Shown here: piece after piece, positions 1 through 5,923 of the stretch
Layout: each line of letters starts with the position of its first letter
Numbering within the stretch: position 1 is the first letter of the stretch
Source: Fusibacter_D sp033549245
GTDB lineage: Bacteria; Bacillota; Clostridia; Peptostreptococcales; Acidaminobacteraceae
Length of the DNA stretch: 14,834 bases
Reading direction: 5' to 3'
Assembly (NCBI GenBank): GCA_033549245.1
Contig: JAWSUW010000092.1
Span: 1-14,834, forward strand
Made by a program: the position numbers and the translations under genes
Notes under the pieces: generated by a model
Seen by the model: only the letters and a program-made list of their open reading frames with translations
What the model was told of the DNA's origin: nothing
The model's database searches: none

Positions 1-1494
1 ACCCGCCCATTGTGGCATGGTGTCAGTCTCTCTATGAGCATGTCCACCACATTTTGGACATGTGGTCTCGATCCATTCATTCATGACCGCAAGTGGCGAT
101 TCCCCATTGTCAGTCGGTTCGTAACTTTCCACATCTGGCAAAGTGAGTGGGAGTTCAGATTCTGGAAGTGGCACCCAACCGCAAGTCGGACAACTTACGA
201 GCGGAATTGGCTCTCCCCAGTAACGTTGTCTGGAGAATACCCAGTCTCTCAATTTGAAATTGACTTTACCGATTCCAAAACCATTTTGTTCGATATATTC
301 GGATATTTTCTTTTTGGCGTCATCTACACGCAGTCCATCAATCAATGGTGAGTTGACAAGAATACCATCATCGATATCTGAATAAGCAGCTTCATCGACA
401 TTGCCACCTGAAACGACTTCAACAATTGGTAATCCGAAAGCTTTTGCAAATTCCCAGTCTCTTGAATCATGACCTGGAACTGCCATGATGGCTCCTGTAC
501 CGTATGTCATGAGCACATAATCGGAAATCCAGATTGGAATTTCTTTTTCAGTCAATGGATTGATCGCTTTGATACCCACGATTTCAACGCCGGTCTTATC
601 TTTGTTGAGTTCTGTTCTTTCGAAATCAGATTTGGATCTTGCCTCTTCTCTATATGCTTCAATAGCATCATAGTTGGAGATTTGGTCTTTGTATGTCTCA
701 AGCATTGGATGTTCAGGGCTGACAACCATGTAGGTCGCACCATATATCGTATCTGGACGAGTCGTGTAAACTCTGAGTTTTTCACCAGCTGTTGTCTTGA
801 AATCCACTTCCATACCGGTTGATTTTCCTATCCAGTTTTTCTGTTGACTCTTGACTCTTTCAATATAATCGAGATCTTCGAGATCATCGATCAAACGATC
901 TGCGTATTCTGTTATTTTAAGCATCCACTGAGATTTGGCTTTTTTGACTACTGGAGATCCGCATCTTTCACAAACACCACCGACTACTTCTTCATTGGCT
1001 AGACCAACTTTACATGAGGTACACCAGTTGATGTCCATTTCTTTTTTGTAGGCAAGCCCATTCTCAAAGAGTTTGATAAAGATCCACTGAGTCCATTTAA
1101 AATACTTTGGATCTGTGGTATTGATCTCTCTGGACCAATCGAATGATAGACCTAAACTCTTGAGTTGTTCTTTGAAACGCTTCACATTGTCTTCAGTCAC
1201 TATTGCAGGATGAATCTTATTTTTAATGGCATAGTTTTCGGTTGGTAGACCGAATGCGTCCCAACCCATTGTATAAAGTACATTGTACCCTTCCATTCTT
1301 CTTTTTCGGGCAACTATATCCAGTGCGGTATATGGTCTCGGATGTCCGACATGAAGGCCTTGACCGGATGGATACGGAAACTCCACCAACGGGTAGTACT
1401 TTGGTTTGCTGTAATCATTATAGGCTTTAAAGGATTCTTTCTCATCCCATATATCTTGCCATTTTTTTTCAATTTCCTTATGACGATAATCCAT
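1..1494 (-). CDS. leuS: Leucyl-tRNA synthetase, N-terminal 498 residues (runs off the window)
   Basis: This class I aminoacyl-tRNA synthetase attaches leucine to tRNA-Leu in the cytoplasm. Reading from the ATG at 1494, the HIGH-type signature appears as HVGH at residues 48-51, in a PYPSGQGLHVGH context typical of LeuS. A zinc-ribbon-like segment with two CxxC pairs follows WCTSC. The CP1 editing domain is recognisable by TTRPDTIYGATY and by GTGAIMAVPGHDSRDWEFA, the region that carries the editing aspartate. Two more CxxC pairs precede the DTMPQWAG motif, where the window ends. The KMSKS loop, anticodon-binding and C-terminal domains lie outside, as expected for a protein of about 800 residues. 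GAGGAGG at 1500-1506, 5 nt upstream, supports the start. The frame is open throughout. Transcription comes from the promoter at 1771-1799 and is controlled by a T-box leader. Identification is firm. Confidence 0.97.
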   Translation of the reverse strand, partial: MDYRHKEIEKKWQDIWDEKESFKAYNDYSKPKYYPLVEFPYPSGQGLHVGHPRPYTALDIVARKRRMEGYNVLYTMGWDAFGLPTENYAIKNKIHPAIVTEDNVKRFKEQLKSLGLSFDWSREINTTDPKYFKWTQWIFIKLFENGLAYKKEMDINWCTSCKVGLANEEVVGGVCERCGSPVVKKAKSQWMLKITEYADRLIDDLEDLDYIERVKSQQKNWIGKSTGMEVDFKTTAGEKLRVYTTRPDTIYGATYMVVSPEHPMLETYKDQISNYDAIEAYREEARSKSDFERTELNKDKTGVEIVGIKAINPLTEKEIPIWISDYVLMTYGTGAIMAVPGHDSRDWEFAKAFGLPIVEVVSGGNVDEAAYSDIDDGILVNSPLIDGLRVDDAKKKISEYIEQNGFGIGKVNFKLRDWVFSRQRYWGEPIPLVSCPTCGWVPLPESELPLTLPDVESYEPTDNGESPLAVMNEWIETTCPKCGGHAHRETDTMPQWAG

Positions 1495-1523
1495 GTTTTC
1501 CTCCTCGATTGATGGCATTTAAG

Positions 1524-1561
1524 CAAAAAAATAAGGGTCCTTCGTTAGAGACGAAGAACCC
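1524..1561 (-). terminator. Intrinsic terminator of the leuS T-box
   Basis: On the minus strand, GGGTTCTTCGT and ACGAAGGACCC form an 11-bp stem (one G-U pair) closed by a short loop at 1535-1561. A run of T follows at 1524-1534. It directly follows the T-box core, so it is the conditional terminator that the antiterminator competes with. Confidence 0.92.
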
Positions 1562-1764
1562 GCGATACCACTCTATTTGATTGTACCTGGGTACAATCCA
1601 CTCAAAGCAATAACGGTGCTGTCCGGCCAATGCTACTTGAGTTCACACTGGCAGCTCCAAGACGAGTTCAGATGTCTCCTACACCACTTTTCACCGACCA
1701 GTGGCTCTCTATGCTAGGTTTAATCCTACTACTTCTTATCAGGGCTGTTTGCTTATGCCTTATT
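1524..1764 (-). promoter_or_regulatory. Leucine T-box riboswitch in the leuS leader
   Basis: The leuS leader of about 240 nt has the order of elements expected of a T-box. Stem I contains an AGAGAGC motif, then TGAA followed by CTC (1664-1666) and the conserved CTTGGAG, which makes CUC, a leucine codon, the specifier. A CCGG...CCGTTA block follows, then a stem III hairpin (1579-1598, 8-bp arms around CCAG). The T-box core AGAGTGGTATCGCG (about 1561-1574) and an intrinsic terminator complete it. In this class, uncharged tRNA-Leu pairs with the specifier and with the T-box bulge to form an antiterminator, so leuS is expressed when leucine charging is low. The specifier matches the downstream gene, which supports both calls. 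The predicted 5' end is A1764, seven bases past the -10 box. Confidence 0.93.
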
Positions 1765-1770
1765 GCTAGT

Positions 1771-1799
1771 ATTATAATATAGTGTGATGTTTTTTTCAA
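1771..1799 (-). promoter_or_regulatory. Sigma-A-type promoter of leuS
   Basis: TTGAAA (1799-1794) and TATAAT (1776-1771) are separated by exactly 17 bp on the minus strand. This places transcription start near A1764, just before the T-box stem I. It lies in the short gap behind the stop codon of the upstream small gene (TAA at 1806-1808), so leuS has its own promoter. I see no separate terminator between the two genes, so some read-through from upstream is possible. Confidence 0.85.
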
Positions 1800-1805
1800 C
1801 AATTA

Positions 1806-2312
1806 TTATACAGTGTATTTTTCCACATACTTCATAATCTGGTCTTCTGTCAGTTTTGAGGCGTCGAGGACCACCATCTCATTTTCACCTTCACCAAAGA
1901 ATGAAACGGGATCAATTTCCTCATAAGCGCCTTCAACATTGTTGATCACAGTCACTTTGACATTTTTTCCATCCTCACCATAAGCCACCACATCATACCC
2001 TTTTGCCATCAGTTTTTCCTTGATGACTTCCAGTCCGTTTTGAAGTGACACACGCTGTGGTTTGGTCGTGTACTTCTCGACATAGCGAAGAATATCTTCC
2101 TGGGATAGTTGAGTGGCATTGAGAAGCACCATTTCATCTCCTTCAGGTCCATAGAAAGTCACAGGATCGATTTCCTCATACGCTTCATCGATGTCGGTTA
2201 CAATAGAAATCTTGACCCCCAGTCCGCTTTCTCTGAAAGGTACAACGTCATAACCTTTGTTTTTTAGTGATTCTTCCAGTGTTTTAAGCCCCGTTTGAAT
2301 AGCGATTTTCAT
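1806..2312 (-). CDS. Tandem YkuS/UPF0180-like protein, 168 residues, function unknown
   Basis: The protein is built of two copies of one unit of about 80 residues: residues 3-82 and 87-167, joined by a short TKPQ link. Shared landmarks in each are a (T/N)GLxxxxxxLxxKGYDVV start, an AYEEIDPVxF(Y/F)G centre, and an EMVxLxAxxLxxxxIxxYVEKYT end. The opening KGYDVV pattern and the closing A..LT.E.I segment resemble the YkuS (UPF0180) family, whose members are usually single units of about 80 residues with no established function. There is no signal peptide, membrane segment or cysteine, and the protein is acidic and probably cytoplasmic. GGGAGGTG at 2317-2324 ends 4 nt before the ATG. It is divergent from the flavin reductase gene. 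Family assignment is by motif memory and moderately sure; the internal duplication is seen directly. Confidence 0.8.
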   Translation of the reverse strand: MKIAIQTGLKTLEESLKNKGYDVVPFRESGLGVKISIVTDIDEAYEEIDPVTFYGPEGDEMVLLNATQLSQEDILRYVEKYTTKPQRVSLQNGLEVIKEKLMAKGYDVVAYGEDGKNVKVTVINNVEGAYEEIDPVSFFGEGENEMVVLDASKLTEDQIMKYVEKYTV

Positions 2313-2456
2313 AAAGCACCTCCCAAATTTTCTTTGTTATTTACCCTTTTACCCAATTGATTGTATTATTATCCGTTATAGGAATTTTCTATAGGTATAA
2401 TTTTTCTATAGGCGATTCGAATATGATATAATTATTTAAACTGAAAAGGAGGCACT
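2313..2456. promoter_or_regulatory. Divergent intergenic region with repeated TATAGG motif
   Basis: The 144 bp between the divergent YkuS-like and flavin reductase genes hold three TATAGG copies (2377-2382, 2390-2395, 2407-2412). Two lie within a longer direct repeat, TTTTCTATAGG, at 2385-2395 and 2402-2412 (17 bp apart). TATAG...CTATA at 2377-2393 also forms an inverted repeat with a 7-bp gap. For the rightward gene a good -10 (TATAAT, 2427-2432) is seen, but the -35 position has no good match, which would suit an activator-dependent promoter. For the leftward gene only a weak candidate exists (TAGAAA, 17 bp, TAATAC). Repeats placed between two divergent starts suggest operator sites; the binding protein is unknown. 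Confidence 0.45.
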
Positions 2457-3035
2457 ATGTCAAAAGCTCTTTGGAAATCTGGAACCATGGTTTACCCTGC
2501 CCCTGCTGTTTTAGTAAGCTGCGGTACCATGGAAAATCCCAACCTCATAACAATCGCCTGGACAGGAACCATATGTACAAACCCTGCCATGGCTTATATA
2601 TCCATCCGACCTGAAAGACACTCCTATGATTTGATCAAGGACAGTAAAGTATTTGCCATCAATCTTACAACGAAAAAAATGGTGAGAGCTACTGATTATT
2701 GTGGTGTCAAATCGGGCCGCGACGTCGATAAATTCAAAGAAACCGGACTTACTCCAACAAAAGGTCAACTCATTGATGCGCCTATTGTAAAGGAATCTCC
2801 ACTTACGATTGAATGTGAAGTCACGGAAATCATAAAACTTGGATCCCACGACATGTTTCTGGCGAAAGTGCTTGGAATCACCGTTGAGGAATCTCTGCTT
2901 GACCATACAGGAAAGTTCAGACTGGATAAAGCTGAACTCATCGCCTACTCCCATGGGAGTTACTATTCACTCAGCGAGGCACTCGGAACATTCGGATATT
3001 CCATTAAAAAGAAGCCAAGAAAAAAACACAAATAA
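2457..3035 (+). CDS. Flavin reductase-like FMN-binding protein, 192 residues
   Basis: The protein belongs to the flavin reductase/flavoredoxin split-barrel family, whose members bind FMN and reduce flavins or pass electrons with NAD(P)H or a partner protein in the cytoplasm. The N-terminal run VYPAPAVLVSCG (residues 12-23), then NLITIAWTG (29-37), TNPAMAYISIRPERHSY (41-57) and FAINLTT (66-72) is the typical family signature. The length of about 190 residues fits. A single cysteine at residue 82 sits in a DYCGVKSGRDVDKF segment common in clostridial members. The tail is strongly basic (KKKPRKKHK). AAGGAGG at 2446-2452 supports the start. The downstream phosphatase gene begins 13 bp after the stop, so the two are probably one operon. 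Whether this member is an electron carrier or a free flavin reductase cannot be told from the sequence. Confidence 0.88.
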   Translation: MSKALWKSGTMVYPAPAVLVSCGTMENPNLITIAWTGTICTNPAMAYISIRPERHSYDLIKDSKVFAINLTTKKMVRATDYCGVKSGRDVDKFKETGLTPTKGQLIDAPIVKESPLTIECEVTEIIKLGSHDMFLAKVLGITVEESLLDHTGKFRLDKAELIAYSHGSYYSLSEALGTFGYSIKKKPRKKHK

Positions 3036-3048
3036 ACTGGAGGCTTAA

Positions 3049-4491
3049 GTGTATAAACGATTTACCATCTATATTGATGTTCATACTGATAATAATCAAT
3101 TTGCTTTCGTCCTCGATCTGATAGAAAAGTACACTAAAGTGTTTGAACCGATTACTCGAGTCCTTAAAACTTGGGATCTGCCAGATCACGTCTACGATCT
3201 GCTGATAGTGGATGCGGACTATCTCACTCTTGATGAGCCGTTTCTATCAGGACTAAAAAGACATTATGGTGAAGTCATCCTGCTCAATTGTCCAGATAAC
3301 CCTTATTTTTTGAATGCAATCTACAATCATGGCATATCGCTATGGCTGAAGAAAGGTTACCTAAACATTGAACTTGACGCACTGATTGCAAATTATATGA
3401 ACAAAAAACAACTGGAAAATGAAAATACAATTCTGGACAATATCATTCATAGCGCTCAAAATTCCATAGTCATCACTGACAAAAAAGGTAATATTGAGTT
3501 TGCCAATCCCTATTTTGAATTGACTTCAGGGTATTCAACGGATGAATTCATGCAAAAAACACCAAATGTCATCAGGAGTGGGTTTCATGAGGATCCTTTT
3601 TATGACGATCTCTGGGAGACCATAAAATCCGGTCAGGTCTGGGAAGGAATATTCGTCAACAAATCCAAAAACCAGGAACGTTTCTATGAAGAAGCTACCA
3701 TCACTCCACTGAAAAACAGCCATGGTGAAATCGAGAAGTATTTGAAAATCGGTAAGAACATCACCCGTGAAAGGCTGCTACTGGATGAACTGTCAAAAGA
3801 AGTGAAACTCGCGAGAAAGGTGATTGACGCACTTTTACCTGGTGCCTACTCCGATGAACGGGTCAAATTTGATTACAATATCATGCATTATAATGAAATC
3901 GGTGGCGATTTCATCTATTTTGGACGAACCGACACCGATCGTTATCATTTTGCACTTGTAGATGTCATGGGGCATGGAATATCCTCGGCGCTGATTGCAC
4001 TCACAGTGACGCAGATGTTCGAGGACTACGCTGTTTTCAAACCTCTAAACGAATCCGTGGAGGCCATCAATAATCTGCTCTGTACTTTCAATCTTGAGCA
4101 TCAGGACAGAAACAAATATGTCACGGGAATATTCATGGAAATCAATTTTTCGGAGAACGTGGTCAAAATCATCAATGCCGGACATCTGGATATCCTTTTG
4201 CTCGACAAAAATGACGACCCGATCCATATTCGCTCCAACAATATGATCATGGGAGTCCTCGAAAGTGAGTATGTCACAACCCAGTTGTCACTCTCCGAAA
4301 TCAAGAGCCTCTTCTGTTTCACCGACGGACTTTATGAGAACAACGGCATTGAATATGAAGATGCTCTCAACAGGATCGATGCGCTTATCAGGACAAAGTC
4401 ATCAGAGAAACTTTTTGGCACCCTGCTCACCACTTTTGGAATTGAACAAGACATCAAAGACGATGTGACACTCTGTCAAATTTTATTTTGA
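3049..4491 (+). CDS. Receiver-like/PAS/PP2C-type (SpoIIE/RsbU) serine phosphatase, 480 residues
   Basis: A signalling protein in three parts. Residues 1-118 look like a receiver fold: DLLIVD puts D55 at the usual phospho-acceptor place and LKKG puts a lysine at 101-102, but the usual Thr/Ser site reads VILLN (N80), so it may be degenerate. Residues about 128-238 form a PAS domain (SIVITDKKGNIEFANPYFE, ending KIGKNIT). A helical linker leads to a PPM/SpoIIE phosphatase domain from about 255. This domain has the metal and catalytic motifs: GGDF 285-288, DVMGHG 305-310, NAGH 376-379, TDGLYE 425-430 and KDDVT 470-474, so it should be active. Family members usually dephosphorylate an anti-sigma-factor antagonist; none is encoded here. 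No membrane segment is seen. The start is GTG with TGGAGG at 3038-3043. It follows the flavin reductase gene by 13 bp, and its last 9 bp overlap the convergent PRPP synthetase gene. Confidence 0.92.
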   Translation: MYKRFTIYIDVHTDNNQFAFVLDLIEKYTKVFEPITRVLKTWDLPDHVYDLLIVDADYLTLDEPFLSGLKRHYGEVILLNCPDNPYFLNAIYNHGISLWLKKGYLNIELDALIANYMNKKQLENENTILDNIIHSAQNSIVITDKKGNIEFANPYFELTSGYSTDEFMQKTPNVIRSGFHEDPFYDDLWETIKSGQVWEGIFVNKSKNQERFYEEATITPLKNSHGEIEKYLKIGKNITRERLLLDELSKEVKLARKVIDALLPGAYSDERVKFDYNIMHYNEIGGDFIYFGRTDTDRYHFALVDVMGHGISSALIALTVTQMFEDYAVFKPLNESVEAINNLLCTFNLEHQDRNKYVTGIFMEINFSENVVKIINAGHLDILLLDKNDDPIHIRSNNMIMGVLESEYVTTQLSLSEIKSLFCFTDGLYENNGIEYEDALNRIDALIRTKSSEKLFGTLLTTFGIEQDIKDDVTLCQILF

Positions 4492-5637
4492 TGTTTTGCT
4501 TTTCATATCAATAAGATCACGTATGCCTTTCCTGGCATCGAGTAGATCACTTATAGAGACGTCATAATTCAATCTATTGATGATTCTGGATATATAATAG
4601 GACATATCCACTTCACGTAACCAAGGCTGTTTCTTGTCATCTTCAGGCAAATAGGACAGATTAGTGGTGTAAACGCGTTCAATGATGCCATCCTCATAGA
4701 ATTTATTGAATTTCTCAATGCCTTCGGTGAAAAGTGCAAAAGTTGTGGCCACAAATATCTTACCGGCCATTCTTCTTCTGAGCTCAAGTGCGATGTCGAA
4801 GACAGATTCTCCTGAAGCAATCATATCATCCACAATTAGAATATTGGATCCTTCAACACTTCGCCCGATGTACTCATGCTGTACAATCGGGTTTTTACCT
4901 TTGACGACTCTGGAATGGTCACGTCTTTTGTAAAAAAGTCCGATATCATAACCGAGGACACCTGAATAAAATATAGCACGGTCCATTGCTCCGGTGTCCG
5001 GACTGATGATGAGCATATTGTCTACATCGCTGGAAATATCATGTTCATCTTCCAGAAACATCTTCACAATATCAAAGGTTGGATATAAATTCTCAAATGA
5101 AATCAGAGGAATCGCATTTTGTATAGTCGGATCATGAGCGTCAAAAGTCAAAATATCATTGACTCCAAGCGTCTCAAGTTCCTGAAGTGCCATAGCGCAA
5201 TCCAGGGATTCCCTACCTTTTCGACTATGTTGTCTCGATGCGTAAAGCAGAGGCATAAGTATAGTGATTCTTCTCGCCTTGCCAGCCATCGCGGACAGTA
5301 CCCTTTTTAAATCCTGAATGTGATCATCAGGACTTTTCCTATTTTCGTACCCATATAATAAATAAGTCATATTGTAATTGCCGATGTCTGTCAGAATATA
5401 GATGTCCTTACCTCTGACAGTCTCCTCTAAAAATACCTTGCCCTCACCATTTGCAAATCGAATCTCCCTTTTGTCGATCCGATAGGTTTCGGGAACCATA
5501 TTATCATCTTTAAAACTCATCTTGCGCATTTGAATCAAATGGTCATCGATCTTTTGACCCAGCTCAGCGGAGCTGTCCATGACAATCAGCCCTAAATCTC
5601 CAAATGGAATATATTTCTGATAATCTTCTCGCTGCAT
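4483..5637 (-). CDS. prs: Ribose-phosphate pyrophosphokinase (PRPP synthetase), clostridial long form, 384 residues
   Basis: The enzyme makes PRPP from ribose 5-phosphate and ATP for nucleotide, histidine, tryptophan and NAD synthesis. Seen motifs, numbered from the ATG at 5637, are FANGEGKV (61-68), LMPLLYASRQHSRKGRE (127-143), TFDAHDPTIQNAIP (164-177), KRR (237-239, the flexible catalytic loop) and the PRPP-binding loop ILIVDDMIASGESV (266-279). The loop reads ASGES where classical Prs has DTGGT or similar, and the protein is about 65 residues longer than classical Prs, as in a divergent form found in clostridia. The frame extends upstream to an ATG at 5670, but only the ATG at 5637 has a ribosome binding site (AAGGGAGG, 5642-5649). 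The gene is flanked by a tRNA terminator upstream and the convergent phosphatase gene downstream. A less likely alternative is a non-PRPP phosphoribosyltransferase-like protein. Confidence 0.88.
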   Translation of the reverse strand: MQREDYQKYIPFGDLGLIVMDSSAELGQKIDDHLIQMRKMSFKDDNMVPETYRIDKREIRFANGEGKVFLEETVRGKDIYILTDIGNYNMTYLLYGYENRKSPDDHIQDLKRVLSAMAGKARRITILMPLLYASRQHSRKGRESLDCAMALQELETLGVNDILTFDAHDPTIQNAIPLISFENLYPTFDIVKMFLEDEHDISSDVDNMLIISPDTGAMDRAIFYSGVLGYDIGLFYKRRDHSRVVKGKNPIVQHEYIGRSVEGSNILIVDDMIASGESVFDIALELRRRMAGKIFVATTFALFTEGIEKFNKFYEDGIIERVYTTNLSYLPEDDKKQPWLREVDMSYYISRIINRLNYDVSISDLLDARKGIRDLIDMKSKTSK

Positions 5638-5673
5638 AATGCCTCCCTTTATCCAACTAAGTACCTTCATTAC

Positions 5674-5702
5674 TATTATTACACTAAATCAGACCAAATC
5701 AA
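5674..5702 (-). promoter_or_regulatory. prs: Possible promoter of the PRPP synthetase gene
   Basis: Because a strong terminator ends the upstream tRNA unit, a promoter is expected here. TTGATT (5702-5697) is followed by overlapping AT-rich hexamers (TAATAA at 5681-5676, ATAATA at 5679-5674) at 15 or 17 bp spacing. The match is mediocre and the exact -10 is uncertain. Confidence 0.35.
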
Positions 5703-5703
5703 G

Positions 5704-5745
5704 CAAAAAAATAAAAAACCAAAGCACTTAACGCGCTTTGGTTTT
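5704..5745 (-). terminator. Intrinsic terminator behind tRNA-Val
   Basis: AAAACCAAAGC and GCTTTGGTTTT form a perfect 11-bp stem (5735-5745 with 5715-5725) around a 9-nt loop. A T-rich run follows on the minus strand. It begins 2 bp after the CCA end of the tRNA. Confidence 0.93.
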
Positions 5746-5747
5746 AC

Positions 5748-5822
5748 TGGTGCGAGATAAGGGGGTCGAACCCATGACTTTTTCCACGTCAAGGAAACAC
5801 TCTACCACTGAGTTAATCTCGC
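5748..5822 (-). tRNA. tRNA-Val (anticodon GAC), CCA encoded
   Basis: The 75-nt cloverleaf is complete. The acceptor arm is GCGAGAT/ATCTCGC and the D arm ACTC/GAGT with AGTGGTA loop. The anticodon arm is TTTCC/GGAAA with loop TTGACGT, giving anticodon GAC, which reads GUC and GUU valine codons. The T arm is ATGGG/CCCTT with loop TTCGACC, and A73 is followed by an encoded CCA. The T stem has one U-U mismatch (positions 50 and 64); all other stems pair fully. It is a single-gene unit with its own promoter and terminator. Confidence 0.95.
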
Positions 5823-5839
5823 ATATCAACTGCTTTTTT

Positions 5840-5868
5840 ATTATGCCATAAATCACATATTTTTGCAA
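5840..5868 (-). promoter_or_regulatory. Promoter of tRNA-Val
   Basis: TTGCAA (5868-5863) and CATAAT (5845-5840) are spaced 17 bp on the minus strand. This gives a start about 10 nt before the mature 5' end at 5822. The -35 box lies only a few bases past the T-run of the preceding terminator. Confidence 0.75.
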
Positions 5869-5872
5869 CAAT

Positions 5873-5917
5873 AAAAAGCTTGCTCCAAATGATTTTTCAT
5901 ACCATTTGGAAGCAAGC
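5873..5917 (-). terminator. Intrinsic terminator of the cyclic glucan synthase gene
   Basis: A long stem (5903-5917 with 5878-5891, one bulged base) is followed by TTTTT on the minus strand, just 7 bp beyond the TAA stop of the large gene. The plus strand also has a T-run after the hairpin (5918-5925), so it could act in both directions, although no rightward gene ends here. Confidence 0.88.
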
Positions 5918-5923
5918 CTTTTT

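Noticed and set aside
469..822. Open frames on the plus strand inside leuS
   Set aside because: They are shadows of the leuS reading frame with no ribosome binding site and no recognisable motif.
2511..2954. Long open frame antisense to the flavin reductase gene
   Set aside because: It lacks a ribosome binding site and known motifs, and is explained by the codon pattern of the real gene on the other strand.
4521..4545. ATGCC...GGCAT hairpin as a terminator for the phosphatase operon
   Set aside because: The stem is only 5 bp, has no T-run and lies inside the PRPP synthetase coding region.
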